From Bathynomus jamesi (Eukaryota; Arthropoda; Malacostraca; Isopoda; Cirolanidae), in NCBI GenBank assembly GCA_023014485.1, contig JAJOZX010000089.1:1151501-1215500 (forward strand): a DNA stretch of 64,000 nucleotides, written 5' to 3'. The notes beneath the pieces are model-generated. The model worked only from the letters and a program-made list of their open reading frames with translations, searched no databases and was not told where the DNA came from. Every line of letters starts with the position of its first letter. Position 1 is the stretch's first letter. Below, piece by piece: positions 45,187 through 56,381 of the stretch. A program made the position numbers and the translations under genes.

Positions 45187-45935
45187 CACAGACCGTGCAT
45201 GGAACAAGGAACTCTTCTGGGAAAATTAAATCCACTATAGTCCGAATAAGTAATGGTAAATGACAAATACCACAGTTTTTCTTTTTCATGATGCTAGCCC
45301 GACGTGGGCAACGGGTCTCTCGCAAAGAGGTCCCATAAATATAGCTTCCCTCACCAGCTATCTGCAAAGCAGACAGGATCCAGCTTTGGGACATGGATCT
45401 AGGGTTTAAAGCAAGCCTAGTCCCACTACATTCAGAACCTCTATATAAGTAAAAGACTCGTTGCATTCACGTCGGATTGAATAAATCAAAGAAAAAGGGG
45501 TAACTATTGTATTTTTAGCCAAAAAAACAAAACTTAAACCTCAACCGGGACATTGAGCGTCCACTTTTCAAGGCACGTAACACGTCCGTTTAATATACAC
45601 AAACTCAGAATGGTCCCAATGTCCCGGTTGAGGTTTAAGTTTTGTTTTTTTGGCTAAAAATACAATAGTTACCCCCTTTTTCTTTGATTTATTCAATCCG
45701 ACGTGAATGCAACGAGTCTTTTACTTACATAGAGGTTCTGAATGTAGTGGGACTAGGCTTGCTTTAAATCCTAGATCCATGTCCCAAAGCTGGATCCTGT
45801 CTGCTTTGCAGATAGCTGGTGAGGGAAGCTATATTTATGGGACCTCTTTGCGAGAGACCCGTTGCCCACGTCGGGCTAGCATCATGAAAAAGAAAAACTG
45901 TGGTATTTGTCATTTACCATTACTTATTCAGACAT
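45187..45935. mobile_element. large fold-back copy of MITE family M1
   Basis: Two ~370-base inverted arms (45187-45552 and about 45618-45935) are nearly identical, separated by a ~66-base spacer. Each arm is most of an M1 element: GACCGTGCATGGAACAAGGA at the left outer end, TCCACTATAGTCCGAATAAG, CCAAAGCTGGATCC, then AACCTCAACCGGGACATTG at the spacer side. The right outer end is cut by a TA tract. Confidence 0.85.
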
Positions 45936-46374
45936 ATATATATATAGTTATATAGTTATATATATAGTTATATACGTACGTATGATGTACTTGCATTCAC
46001 ATTCAAATGAACGTGTGTGTATAACGACACATGTACACGTTCAAAGACATGCACAAAATAAACCTACGTACAACGTCATACACTTACTGTCATTCACACG
46101 TACATATTTTAGTTCTCATAATTGAACAACACTTACGTAATCAGAACGTGAAAGCTACAAAAAAGGGTCTTTAGATGATATTGCACTTTGCACTGAGTCG
46201 CCTTTCTTGTTCGTAATCGTAAATGCTTTGGGAGGATTTGCTTTTAAAGGCCCGCAAATAAGTCTAGAGAAACGCTTTCCAATCTCCTTTTTTTAAAGCT
46301 TGCATTCAATTGAAGTTAACCTCGGGTATGTACACGTTTGAAGATGTACGTATGCAGCTATGTACATGAACACA

Positions 46375-46462
46375 TAGACTTACATAACATACAAGCACAT
46401 AAACATACACGAACGTACACACACACATAAACATACACGAACGTACACACACACACAGGCAG
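46375..46462. repeat. ACATACACGAACGTACACAC minisatellite
   Basis: Direct repeats of ACATACACGAACGTACAC separated by short CA runs. Confidence 0.8.
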
Positions 46463-46618
46463 ATTATGGCTTAAGACGGAGATTTTCAACGAGGGGGTAC
46501 ATACTAGATTTGTCAGGGACATACACTGAACTGACAAAATACATGTTTTCCTTAAAACTCCCTTTTGAAATGTTAGCAATAAAGTAATAACGAAACATTT
46601 AATGTCATATAATAGCGC

Positions 46619-46621
<3 letters not shown>

Positions 46622-46683
<62 letters not shown>
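46622..46683. repeat. (TA)n microsatellite
   Basis: Near-pure TA tract of about 60 bases. Confidence 0.95.
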
Positions 46684-46686
<3 letters not shown>

Positions 46687-46819
46687 GGTGATCACAAGTA
46701 TTCCTGCAGAGAAATATTCCAGTTATATTCGTCCTTATCTTTTGTGCCATGCGTAAAATAGTTATGAAAAGTTTACCATTCATTTGGAAAAATTTGACAA
46801 ATAAAAAAATTAGTTTAAC

Positions 46820-46898
46820 TTCAAAGAATTTCAGGAAAATAAACAAAGTTAAAATGCAAAAGAATTTCAGGAAAATAAACAAAGTTAAAATGCAAAGG
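46820..46898. repeat. ~40-bp tandem duplication
   Basis: GAATTTCAGGAAAATAAACA then AAGTTAAAATGCAAA occurs twice back to back. Confidence 0.85.
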
Positions 46899-46934
46899 TT
46901 TTCATACATTTTTAAAAAAATTATTTAATACCTT

Positions 46935-47285
46935 GTGATGATGATAAAGCAACTGCTTTTCCGCCCAGCTTTTGTTTCACGAGAAGATCAAGAACCTTCG
47001 AAAAAAGAAGCCAAAGGTTCACTTGTTAAGCTACTACCGAAAGAATTAGACATCTATTCAAAGGAGCCACGAATCGGTCGCGACACGAACTCTCTTGATT
47101 GGTGGCGCCATAATGGTGAAAGATTCCCAAAACTATTTGTACTTGCTCGCAAATCTCTCACCACGCTACCCACGAGCGTACGAAGTGAACGGCTGTTCAG
47201 TTCTGCAAAAAATGTATTACCTGATGCCGCTGAACGACTAATTTTTCTACACGATAACCGACTTGCCTTAATTTTCAATTATTAG
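46935..47285 (+). pseudogene. hAT transposase C-terminal region
   Basis: An open frame of 116 codons: PKELDIYSKEP, LDWWRHNGERFPKLFVLARK, LTTLPTSVRSERLFSSAKNV, LPDAAERLIFLHDNRLAL and a stop. These are the standard hAT dimerisation motifs (WW, SERLFS, LIFLHDN). About six residues normally between SAKNV and LPDA are missing without a shift. The upstream 500 residues are absent. The element at 47343-48404 lies just downstream. Confidence 0.8.
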
Positions 47286-47342
47286 GTTTTGTTTCTGTGG
47301 TATTTATTATTACTGCCTGTTTATTTTTCTGTAAGGTTACTA

Positions 47343-48404
47343 CTAGGGCGACCCAATTTTAACCTAAAAAAATTGAAATTATTAACTTTATTCTTAATAA
47401 TTAATTATTAACTTTATTTAACCTAAAAAATTCTTTATTTGCAACTTATTTGTGGATAATATTAACATTTAATATTAACACTTAATAATAAAATAAAACG
47501 CATCACATTTATTTGTTTATTAAATTATTAACGAACTTATTTAGTGACTGAATTATAATGAAGCATAATGTACTTCTCAATATTTTTCGGCAGGAAGTTT
47601 CTGTCTTTTGCCAAAAGTTTTTTCAGCATGGAGAAGCTGCGCTCCACCGCAGCCAAGATAGCTTGTGCTGCTTGTAATCTGGTATATAGTTTGGGCGAAA
47701 TTTCTTCCCGTTGGAAGGATATGATTTCTTTGATTTCATTCCGCTGTAGTCGTTTGGTAAGGTAATCTTTTAAATGGCAAGGGTCGTCCGCAAAGTTGAT
47801 CGGAGTTTGGACAAATTCACCAGGATAGCTAGTAATAATTGCCTGGATTTTCGCAAAAGCTGATTTCGCAGTTTTAAGCATGTTTGAAATTTATATATTC
47901 TGCTAAAAAGATAAACAAAATTAATATAGTTAATTAAACATGTGATTTATGGTACTACTGAACTGATTCTAACAACAAAAGCAAAAACATAATATTCACA
48001 TAGTATTCAGATTATAGGAATACACGCCTAACCACCAAATGTAGAAAAGCTCCGAAAAACACTACGTCCATAAATAACAAAAGAGTAATGTAGAAATAAT
48101 GCATAATCAACTTGTATAATCATCATTAATCAATGTATAGACTCTATGTAAATAAGAATCCAGAATGCATTTTATAACATCATGTTAGAGAACCGGAAAT
48201 CATTTATTTGCTTACGCAGTTTCATTTCACATTTTCATTAATTTTATTTTATTAATCCATCACGAAAGTTTTCACTTACAATAGCAAATTTTTAACCTTA
48301 TTAATAATTTTATTAACTTTATTAACCCATAACTAACCAAAATATTAACTTTATTAATGTAATAGCAAATTTTTAACCTTTTTATTAACTTTGGGTCGCC
48401 CTAG
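47343..48404 (-). mobile_element. short hAT-like element with CTAGGGCGACCCAA ends
   Basis: The ends CTAGGGCGACCCAATTTTAA and, inverted, CTAGGGCGACCCAAAGTTAA define 1062 bases. The target duplication is unclear (GTTACTA against TTATTACTA). It contains a single transposase exon remnant. Inner regions repeat TTAACCTTATTAA-like blocks. Confidence 0.75.
47537..47881 (-). pseudogene. hAT transposase C-terminal exon
   Basis: An open frame of 114 codons holding AQAILAAVERSFSMLKKLLA, DRNFLPKNIEKYIMLHYNS and a stop: the hAT C-terminal signature in which ERSFS replaces ERVFS. A pyrimidine-rich TTTATCTTTTTAG just upstream on the minus strand could be a splice acceptor, so this may be the last exon of a gene whose earlier exons were lost. 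The catalytic domain is absent. Confidence 0.7.
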
Positions 48405-48619
48405 TTATTACTAATTATTATGACTAGACCAAATTGGATTTGTTTGTAATTATTCTTTGAAATAAAAAAATGCATTTTAAGTTCCATTTCCTAAATCACA
48501 TTATTTATCCTAATTATCAAATACTTGGTATTTGGTTAAAAACAAAAACTTTTCGCCTCGGTACATCCCTAATATAGATGTACTCCTTTCAGAACTGTTA
48601 TAATGTTATGATTTTCCAG

Positions 48620-49020
48620 ACTAACAAAGACCCCTAGGATCCACTCATGGCTGGTCTACCAAACTGTGTTCATAATTGTGTATTGTGCATGTCCTCCGTG
48701 GTAGCGGAGTGGACCTACAATTTTACGTGGGTTCCGAACCACAAGGCTTTAATTTTACTACCTTAAATTATATCCAATCTATCAACATATGCGTCTAATC
48801 GATATTTGAACATGTTTATAGACGTGCTACTAATTACTTCTACCGGCAAACTATTCTAGCTCTTTTCTATGCGTAAAAAACGTTTTTGCCAACTGCTGTC
48901 TCGAACCTTCTACTTGTCAACTTCCACCCGTTATTTCTAATCCTATTATATTGAGATATTTCGAAAAAGCTATCTCTATCTACGTTATCGAACGTTAGGA
49001 ATAACAAGATTAGGAACCCT
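48620..49020 (-). repeat. LINE 3' end fragment
   Basis: Minus strand decodes to RFLRIEKSWNSLPVEVISST, SINMFKYRLDAYVDRL and a stop, a typical LINE C-terminus, followed by a non-coding tail through GGTCCACTCCGCTACC. Confidence 0.75.
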
Positions 49021-49024
49021 TAGT

Positions 49025-49135
49025 GGTGGAACAGAGAAATAGCTAAAATGATTAAAAATTAAAAAAAGGGCATTCAGGAAATTTAGGAGTGGTAAGTCAC
49101 TGGTAATAGCCTTGTGGACTTGGATAATTATCAGC
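49025..49135 (+). repeat. LINE endonuclease-RT linker fragment
   Basis: Decodes to WWNREIAKMIKN and FRKFRSGKSL, the lysine-rich linker seen in LINE A as WFNNEI. Opposite in strand to the neighbouring LINE tail. Confidence 0.6.
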
Positions 49136-50016
49136 GGGTAAGAAATAAGCTAGTTCGCCCGCAAACATCATCACCTCCACCCACGGCAACCACGCGCCAA
49201 GATGATGGATCAGACAATGAAGCTGACGACCCTCCATTGCTCCTTCAGCTTCAAGAGGAAGCATTCTGATGATGATGTGGAAGAGGAAGGTGCTGCCCCT
49301 TCGTCAACCACTTTCTGACTTCTTTTCCATGACTCACAACACTACCACCAAGCACCGATCAGCAGTTTTGGAAGGTGAATACAACTATTTATGCAGTTTA
49401 CTTCCTCCAGTACAATATAATTTATAAAGCTATATTAAAATAATATTGTTTTCTATTTAAATGTGTTTAAAAAGGTAAAAAATTATTTTTATTATGCAGT
49501 TTTGGGTTGGAAAAATCTTCAGTAGGAACGCATCTCCCATTATATAATGGGATTTAACCCATTAAAGACCATAATTATTCTGTAATGAATTTTAATTATA
49601 TCATGACTGATCTTTTCTCCAGAAGACCTAAGAATAGCGTTATAACCATTGAATAATTAATTTTTACGTATCTTGGGCCTAAAAAATGGCGTCCCATTAT
49701 TGGGACATTGGCAGTCACGCATAGAGTTTTTAGGGTAAGAAAAATTAAAAGTTTCAAATTTGTTTATTTTTCTTTTTCTATGAAGAACAAAAATGTAAAC
49801 AAACTATATATCAAAATGAAAACATGTTTCACTTTTTTCATAATGTAGACGTATTAATGAACAATGGAAAATAATAAACCAACTTGCATAATGAAAAAAT
49901 AGTGAAATAAATTGAAAAAGGGAAAATATTTCGTTTTGGAATAGAATTTTATTTTTCACGCAAAATAAAGGCCCTTCTACTTGATATGCATGGCCAATTA
50001 CTGTAGTTCATCGATA

Positions 50017-51789
50017 TTATTTAGTGTGGAAAGTTGCAAAGCACAGATCATGGAGTGGAACATCACAATGACTGCAAATTCTCTTTGTTTTCTTGCCACA
50101 TAATGCACAGCGACGTTGTGTCTGAATTGGCATTACAAGGTGATTTCCTTGATCAAACCTGATATCTTCACTTACTCTTCCTCCCAAAAGCCTACTTCTT
50201 TGTGGGCCAGGGCGTTTACGGCTTGATGGAGAAGGCTTTGAAACATAAGCCAAAACAATTTTCCTTCTTGCATCTAGCAGGGAGAGTGTGTCATCTGGAT
50301 TTGCATGTTGATAAATCCTCTAAGAGTTCACAATAGCAATGTCAAGCAGTTGCGTAAACAGTGGGAACCACCATTTCTTCCCACGTATTCTGACCCTATA
50401 TAGGGACACTTGTTTATCTAGTAGGTCTACCCCTCCCATTGATTTGTTATATTCTGAAATAACTTTTGGGATTTGCACTACTATCTCCTTTTTGAGTTTC
50501 TGAGAATAGTGTGTAGTAGTACCAGTTGGGTAAACCTGACTGTAATTTGTAGCAACTGCAACTGCAGTGTTGTCATGCCATTTTGTGACTAAAATTTCAT
50601 TGCTAGAATCAAATCTGTAGTCTATGAACCCTCTTTCTGTTGTTTTCTCCATAACTTTAGAAGGCATAAGTGGACATTTTTTTGTATGATTTTCACGAAT
50701 TGTGCCAGTTGCCTTCAAACTCCTATCTCCCAGTTCTTTCAAGGTATCAATGCTTGTAAAGAAATCAAAAAAGATTTCATGATTTGCAGCTTCAGCTTCA
50801 GGAATTACTGCTGTTAGGTTATTTATAACCCTTATTCCTAGAGGTCCACTGCTAGGTTCACTGCCCTTACCAAGATACGGGGAAAAGTTGTATAGGTATC
50901 CATCGGAGCCACAAAGACACCAAAACTTGTAGCCAAATTTTATTGGCTTACCCCTCATAAACATTTTAGCAGAATGCATGCCATAATACCTTATCATCAT
51001 TTCATCGATTGACAAATGGGAATCAAAGATGCCAAATTTCTGAAAGTTTTCTCTTAGAGCATCTAGATATGGTCTCAGCTTATACATTTTATCATTTTTA
51101 TCAATGTTGGCATTGTCATTCAAGTGAAGAAACCTTTTTATTTCCTTGAACCTTTGTCTCGACATAGCATTGTAAACAAAGGGCAAACCTGTGTCTGGCG
51201 ATTGCTCCCAGTACATATTTTGTTGAGGAAGTTTATGGTACCCACTAAGCAGAATAATTCCTAGAAATATTTTCATCTCTTCAATGTTGATAGTAAAATT
51301 AGGATTATTTTTCTGCTTAGCATATGTCATACTCTGATCAACAATAAACTTCAATAACTCATCAGTCAGAAATTCTTCAAAAATGTTAAAAATGCTCTTA
51401 CCCTTCAGCCTATCTAGTTTGTCATAACTATTTTGAGAGGGCAGATTCATTACACCTTTATATTTTGGAGAACATTTTTTCTATTTAGGAATTGAACTGG
51501 TGTCAATTTTTCTATGCTTACCTGAAGGAGGTTGAGTTGCTGAAACCTCAGTTGATTCAATTGCTCCACCGTCATTGTTGTGAATAATCAACTCCAGCCT
51601 ACCTGCAACATCTTGAAGAATGCTTTCTTCAGGGAGGTCTTCATCATTGATAGCTTCATCATCTGTCATTTCATCTGGACTTGGAGGAATAATTGCAACC
51701 TCCACGTTTTCATTCGATGCTTCATCATCACGCAAGTTCATTAGCACATTGGCAACTTCATTAGTTGTCAATAAAGATCTTCGTGTCAT
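50017..51789 (-). pseudogene. piggyBac transposase with two in-frame TAG codons
   Basis: One continuous minus-strand frame of 590 codons from ATG at 51789. An acidic N-terminus is followed by TNEVANVLMNLRD, then the DDE-like core: LSIDEMMIRYYG (first aspartate, about residue 264), EIFFDFFTSID (second), and KSMGGVDLLDKQ (third). The C-terminal zinc module is RRCALCGKKTKRICSHCDVP with LHDLCFATFH. The only defects are TAG at 51481-51483 and TAG at 50320-50322. Both sit where family members commonly have tryptophan (IPK-W-KKCSPKY and VNS-W-RIYQH, inferred). All catalytic aspartates and Zn ligands are present, so the copy is young. Confidence 0.9.
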
Positions 51790-51862
51790 AATGCTAAAGA
51801 GTAGGCCTCTGAAAAAGAAATAATAGCATCATATACCAAGTTTTCATCTTGAAATATGATTC

Positions 51863-51887
51863 TATATATATATATATATATATATAT
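51863..51887. repeat. (TA)n microsatellite
   Basis: TA tract at the 5' edge of the LINE insertion in the piggyBac element. Confidence 0.9.
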
Positions 51888-52410
51888 GTGTGGCAACAGT
51901 CCTGGGACGATGCCACCGGAAATAAACTCTGGTCCATCCGCCCCCGTCTGTCATATTGGGTGTCCTCTTTCCACCGCTCCAGACACAAAGAGGTCATCCT
52001 TGCGTGGCTTCGCATCGGCCATATGCGCCTCACGCACGGCTATCTTATGTTCCGGCAGGAGGGTCCTTGTTGCGCTCCTGCCAGTCGCCCCTCACCGTCT
52101 CTCACATCCTTGTGGAATGCCCCACCCTGTCGTCAGTACGTCATCGCGCTTTTCCGTTCCTTTCTGATTTCCCCCTCCCCGAACGTTTACGCCTTATGCT
52201 CGCTGAGAGCCCTCTCTTCTCGCTTGACCATCTTTTCCTCTTCCTCTCCCAATCTCGCATCCTATCTGAGCTTTAGGTGGCTTCTCACCTGTAGTCCGCT
52301 GTTCTCCCTTTCCTAGTGCCTTTTCTCCGTCTCCGTTTCTCTTTCTCGTATTCCGCCTCGCCATGATATCCGCTACCATATAGCGGGAAATGGCGGTAAA
52401 CGCCCCAATA
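51888..52410 (+). pseudogene. jockey-type LINE 3' end (post-RNase H, zinc-knuckle region)
   Basis: Frames give VWQQSWDDATGNKLWSIRP, then EVILAWLRIGHMRLTHGYLM. After a shift comes CQSPLTVSHILVECPTLSSV followed by RLMLAESPLFSLDHLFLFLS and a stop. The R-x-R-x-GH-T/M-x-LTH...C...H-I-L-x-EC pattern is the C-terminal signature of jockey/I/R1-superfamily LINE polyproteins. The tail CAATACAAAAAA is followed by TA repeats (52420-52461). It is inserted in the piggyBac 5' region. Confidence 0.8.
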
Positions 52411-52413
52411 CAA

Positions 52414-52464
<51 letters not shown>

Positions 52465-52964
52465 CATAAATGTTGGAGTTTACTAATAAAAGGCCTAGTG
52501 TGTAAATTTTGCATAAAATAATTATAAATGATGACAAGCAAATGAACTACATTTAGATCAAATTGCTAATATCTGGCCAATGTCCCAAAAATGGGACGCA
52601 AAATTATAAACAATACAATACTTACATTTTATATTTTACAAATCAGTTGATGCTTTTCTCGTGTTCTCTTATTACCAATACACACTACTAACACAACCGA
52701 CCTTCCTCCTATGCAGACAGCGAGGAACTGAGGGCATTCACGTGTTAACGTGTCTTCTCACCAAAAATTGCACAACTTTGGTGCCACCTGGTGATAAAAA
52801 TTGTCAACCATATATGATTATTTTTATGGGATACTTTGATATGATTGTGAATTACATTCTGAAAAGGAAAAAAATTAATTAATCATTCCTGTAATGATTC
52901 TATCCACCTAAAAAGTGGTGTCCCAAAAATGGGACATTGGCCATTAATGGGAAAATAGGGTCCG

Positions 52965-53120
52965 TTATACGGAAATTTGGTTTGTGGAGAACTTTTCAGG
53001 AACGTAAATTAAGTTTTGGAATAGTCTGACAAAAGAAGTGGTGACTTCAAATACACTTGATTCTTTCAAAAGAAGGTTGGATAGTTTGATGTCTGCAAGG
53101 GATATCTGGTGATAGTGTTT
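52965..53120 (+). repeat. LINE 3' end fragment
   Basis: Decodes to FWNSLTKEVVTSNTLDSFKR and RLDSLMSARDIW before a stop, a LINE C-terminus of a family different from LINE A. Confidence 0.7.
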
Positions 53121-53454
53121 AAGCCTATTTTTATTGCATGAATGGTACTAGTTTATTTCATATATATTATGTGCATTTAGGTGATAGATCCCACAGCTCA
53201 ACACAAGTGTTGTGGGATATAGGGAGGCAGCATCTTGGGTTAGGGGATACACACTGTCCTTACACACCCCATTTAAAGAGATTCCTCTGCTGATCGGTGC
53301 CCCTCATAGTACTGTGAGGTATTAAAAAACTCATGATCTTCACTTGCCCCACAAACACCTTTAAATGGGAGACCCAAAATGGGTGCACACATTTCTACAT
53401 TACTGTACAGTCTTTACAGCCACACCTACACTTTTCCTCCTAAGTATATATATA

Positions 53455-53878
53455 CAGGGCCAGATTTAGGAGTGGGCAAAGTGGGCAGCTGCCCATGGGC
53501 CTCCATATCTTGGGGCCTCCACATATTGACAAGCCATTGTCAAAATAGAAAAAACCCGAAACTAGAAAAACCTGATAGATGATCAACAAAAAAACATGCG
53601 CATCCAATACCACTGTAGTACATAAACTTTTACCAATTACTATTTGTTGTGTACTGATTATTATTTTGTTTTTATTACTCTTTTAGGCCTACTCTCACTA
53701 TAATGGAATACCCGAGTAACCCGAGGCTTTCATTTTTTTCAGAAATGAGTGGAATGGACAGACACAAGAGTGCACGATGTTTTGAAAGTGTATGTTAATT
53801 ATATTATGAATCTTATAGATGACTTCAATTATGTCTTCCCCTAAGGTAGGGGGGCCTCCACACGTCTAAATCCGGCTC

Positions 53879-53880
<2 letters not shown>
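53455..53880. mobile_element. hAT MITE
   Basis: The ends CAGGGCCAGATTTAGGAGTG and, inverted, CAGAGCCGGATTTAGACGTG are the classic hAT CAGGGCC form. The flanks are TA-rich (TATATATA / TGTGTATA), masking the duplication. Internal, inverted GGGCCTCCA blocks. Non-coding. Confidence 0.85.

Positions 53881-53928
<48 letters not shown>
53881..53928. repeat. (TA)n microsatellite
   Basis: TA tract directly after the hAT MITE. Confidence 0.95.
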
Positions 53929-53930
<2 letters not shown>

Positions 53931-54154
53931 AATGTAATGTATATGGTTGTAAATTGTGACTTGATCCACAATTGATATGGACCGTGACTTATTTTTGGTT
54001 GGCAAGGTACTGGTATTGATGGGTACCGTAATGAAATTGACTGGATTCTTTGGATCCGATATATTTGCATGTCAGTTATAAATAGATATAGAGTGTAACA
54101 TATTTGTGGATAGTAACCTATTATGACTTTGATCCTCTGGATCCAGAGATTCTA

Positions 54155-54250
54155 TATCTAGTTTTAAATTGATAAATTAATTAGTTTTAAATTGATAATT
54201 AATTAGTTTTAAATTGATAATTAATTAGTTTTAAATTGATAATTAGTTTT
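54155..54250. repeat. ~24-bp tandem repeat
   Basis: TTAGTTTTAAATTGATAATT repeats four times with small variations. Confidence 0.85.
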
Positions 54251-54254
54251 GTAA

Positions 54255-54365
54255 AAATTGGTTGTTGCCAATGTATAGGCAGTTTTTACATAGTGGAGCC
54301 ACCTCGATGGGCTGAAGTGGCCCCTAGTGTGCCCACTATAAAAATGTCTTATGTTCTTATGTTAG
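54255..54365 (+). repeat. LINE 3' tail ending in TTATGTTCTTATGTT
   Basis: Contains GGCTGAAGTGGCCCCTAGTG and ends in short TTATGTTC repeats, the kind of octamer-like 3' terminus seen in CR1/L2-type LINEs. The 24-bp repeats just before may belong to its 3' untranslated region. Confidence 0.55.
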
Positions 54366-54394
54366 ATCAATTGTATGCCCTTGATGATTGGTTA

Positions 54395-54515
54395 GGTTAA
54401 GTTGTATTACTTTCATTAGTTTAAATAAAAATATCACAACTTAACCTAACCCAATCATCAAGGGTATACAGTTGACCTAACCAGGCATTCAGTTGATCTA
54501 ACTGGGCATTCCAGC
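54395..54515. repeat. M2-family MITE remnant
   Basis: CACAACTTAACCTAACCCAA, TCAAGGGTATACAGTTGACC and AACTGGGCATTC match the core of 18994-19259. Confidence 0.65.
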
Positions 54516-54766
54516 CTTGTTTTCTCCTAAGAAATCAACAAAAATGATTCATCAAAACAAAGCTAATGCTGTTAAATAATTTAGGACACTATTTGTTTAT
54601 TTTTGGTTAGTTGAATAATTTGGGATGCCATAATAGGATATTGCCAAGTTTTCATAATTTCTACCAAAATGCATGACTGCATTTTTGAACATTGAATTCT
54701 ATCTGCTATTTACTAGCCCAAGCAACTAATCTATCAAGATCCTTTTTGCAGTTTATAAGAATTTTT

Positions 54767-56381
54767 GGTACTTTCCTGTTATCCCGGACCCTAGACTTTT
54801 TGCCAGTTGCCAGACTTCAATTTTGACACAGAATATTTTCGTTAAAACTAACGAAAATATCATGGTAAATGTTTACTATTACACCAGTCTCCAGTAGAAA
54901 ATTTTAAAAGCTGGTTTTCAATGTTTTTTAATGTGCTGAATTAAAAAATGATATTCATTTCCATCACAAATGATTTGTTAGAGAGTTATTGGAGCTTAAA
55001 GCTTTTAAAACTTTCTACCCTTTTTTTATCCTTTTTTTACCTGGGAGACCCCCAGTGGGAACTGGGAGTTTTTTGGTGGGGAGAATCACAAAAATGAGTG
55101 GTTTCCGAAGATTTTGAAAGTCAGATTAATATAAAACACATCAAAAACCATAGGAAAAACATAAATTTCACCTTCAAAATTGGCTGAACCTAAAACAACC
55201 TAACCTAACCTGTATAATTTTTTAATTCAGCACATTGGAAAACATTGAAAACCAGCTTTTAAAACTTTCTACTGGAGACTGGTGTAATAGTAAAGAAATA
55301 TACCAATATCATGGGTAATTTTTTACTATCAGTCCGGTCTCTGGAAACTGAAAATAAAGTTTACCAAAAGACACACTACATTTTTTTAAACAACTTTTAT
55401 TAAGTACAATATGAAGGCAAATGCCGATTAAAGCTATAAAATTAATGTTAAGAAATTATTTTTTTGAGCGATAAAATCGCGGGTCATGTTTTTGGGAGTG
55501 ATAAAATGGCTGATCCCACAAAGGTTAGGAAGGTACTGCTAACAAAATTGGGGGGTTTGACCTGAACTCATAAGATTTTAGTGTCACAATGGTGTTGGTT
55601 TGCGATGGTTGTAATTATTCACTGTGTTTAACTTCTTGCAAATTTTTTGATGATGAAGAGGCTGCATTTAATTTTTATGTAGAACATGGTGTATTGCTAA
55701 AAGAATTTATTTGCCCTAAGAAAAACAAGGAAGGTATTGTTTGTGGTAATAAGTGTGTGTTTGATCAAAACAGAAAAGCATTTCGTTGCCATAGGTAAGA
55801 GTAGTACCTAAAATTAGAGGTTAGGTTAGTATAGTTTTTACATCAGTATATATAATATATACAGTGAATATATACGTGTTCATTTTACTACATATATATA
55901 AATGTATATATATACCTTTTAGGTCACTCATGTTGGCTGTTTCTATAATTTCCATAATTTATATATCAATGGATTTGTTTTTACATAGCGAATGCGCCCT
56001 AGATACTCTACTGAAGGAATTACCCGCATTTTAGAGTATTTTTTCACACATACCCCACAACAAACTTCGTGTCCTAACTTAGTTTTGGGCCAGTTCCCTC
56101 ACTTGAGACTATACAAATCACATTCCTGGTGTAATAACGAATCCATTGATCTATAAATTATGGGAATTGAAGATACTGGACTGATAGTAAAATTACCATA
56201 TCATGACTTAACCTAATCAATTATGAAGGGCATACAGTTTACCTAACTGGGCATTCAATTAGCCTAATTAGTTGGTAGGGTTAGGTTAAGTCATGATATT
56301 TTCATTAGTTTTAACAAGAATATTCTGTGTCAAAATTGAAGTCTGGCAAAAAGTCTGTGGTCTGGGATAACAGGAAAGTAC
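54767..56381 (+). mobile_element. composite DNA transposon, Merlin-like candidate
   Basis: The ends GGTACTTTCCTGTTATCCC and, inverted, GTACTTTCCTGTTATCCC match for about 95 bases (GACTTCAATTTTGACACAGA). AGAATTTTT (54758-54766) and AGAATTTTC (56382-56390) flank it, an 8-9 bp duplication with one mismatch. Inside are two more inverted-repeat pairs (54872-54950 with 55215-55295; 55325-55350 with 56163-56187) and an M2-type core (56190-56295), so several elements are nested. A zinc-ribbon exon is at 55589-55798. Confidence 0.6.
55589..55798 (+). CDS. putative first exon of a transposase, zinc-ribbon type
   Basis: An open frame from ATG: MVLVCDGCNYSLCLTSCKFF, DDEEAAFNFYVEHGVLLKEF, then ICPKKNKEGIVCGNKCVF and KAFRCHR. 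Four cysteines (CP...CGNKC...RC) look like a zinc ribbon, as in the N-terminus of Merlin/IS1016-type transposases. The frame reads into CATAG/GTAAGAG, a good splice donor at about 55796, so the rest would lie in later exons, which I could not find. Family assignment is inference from the ribbon and the 8-9 bp target duplication. Confidence 0.4.
   Translation: MVLVCDGCNYSLCLTSCKFFDDEEAAFNFYVEHGVLLKEFICPKKNKEGIVCGNKCVFDQNRKAFRCHR

Larger units (their letters stand above)
49558..52951 (-). mobile_element. piggyBac-like transposon with an inserted LINE end
   Basis: The left end follows TTAA (49554-49557) as CCCATTAAAGACC; the inverted right end reads CCCATTAATGGCC. The right TTAA is decayed (TTTT). 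GTCCCANNNNTGGGAC palindromes are repeated near both ends (49690-49716, 52573-52600, 52913-52940). A piggyBac transposase fills the left half on minus. A jockey-type LINE 3' end (51880-52410) sits upstream of the gene. Confidence 0.8.

Noticed and set aside
48690..48770. tRNA-like sequence with TGGTAGCGGAGTGG and GGGTTCCGAACC
   Set aside because: It lies in the non-coding tail of a minus-strand LINE 3' fragment whose coding end is next to it. The supposed boxes do not fold into a tRNA.
55589..55798. Host zinc-finger gene
   Set aside because: Considered because the exon is clean and has a splice donor, but it sits inside nested inverted repeats with a target duplication, so a transposon origin is more likely.
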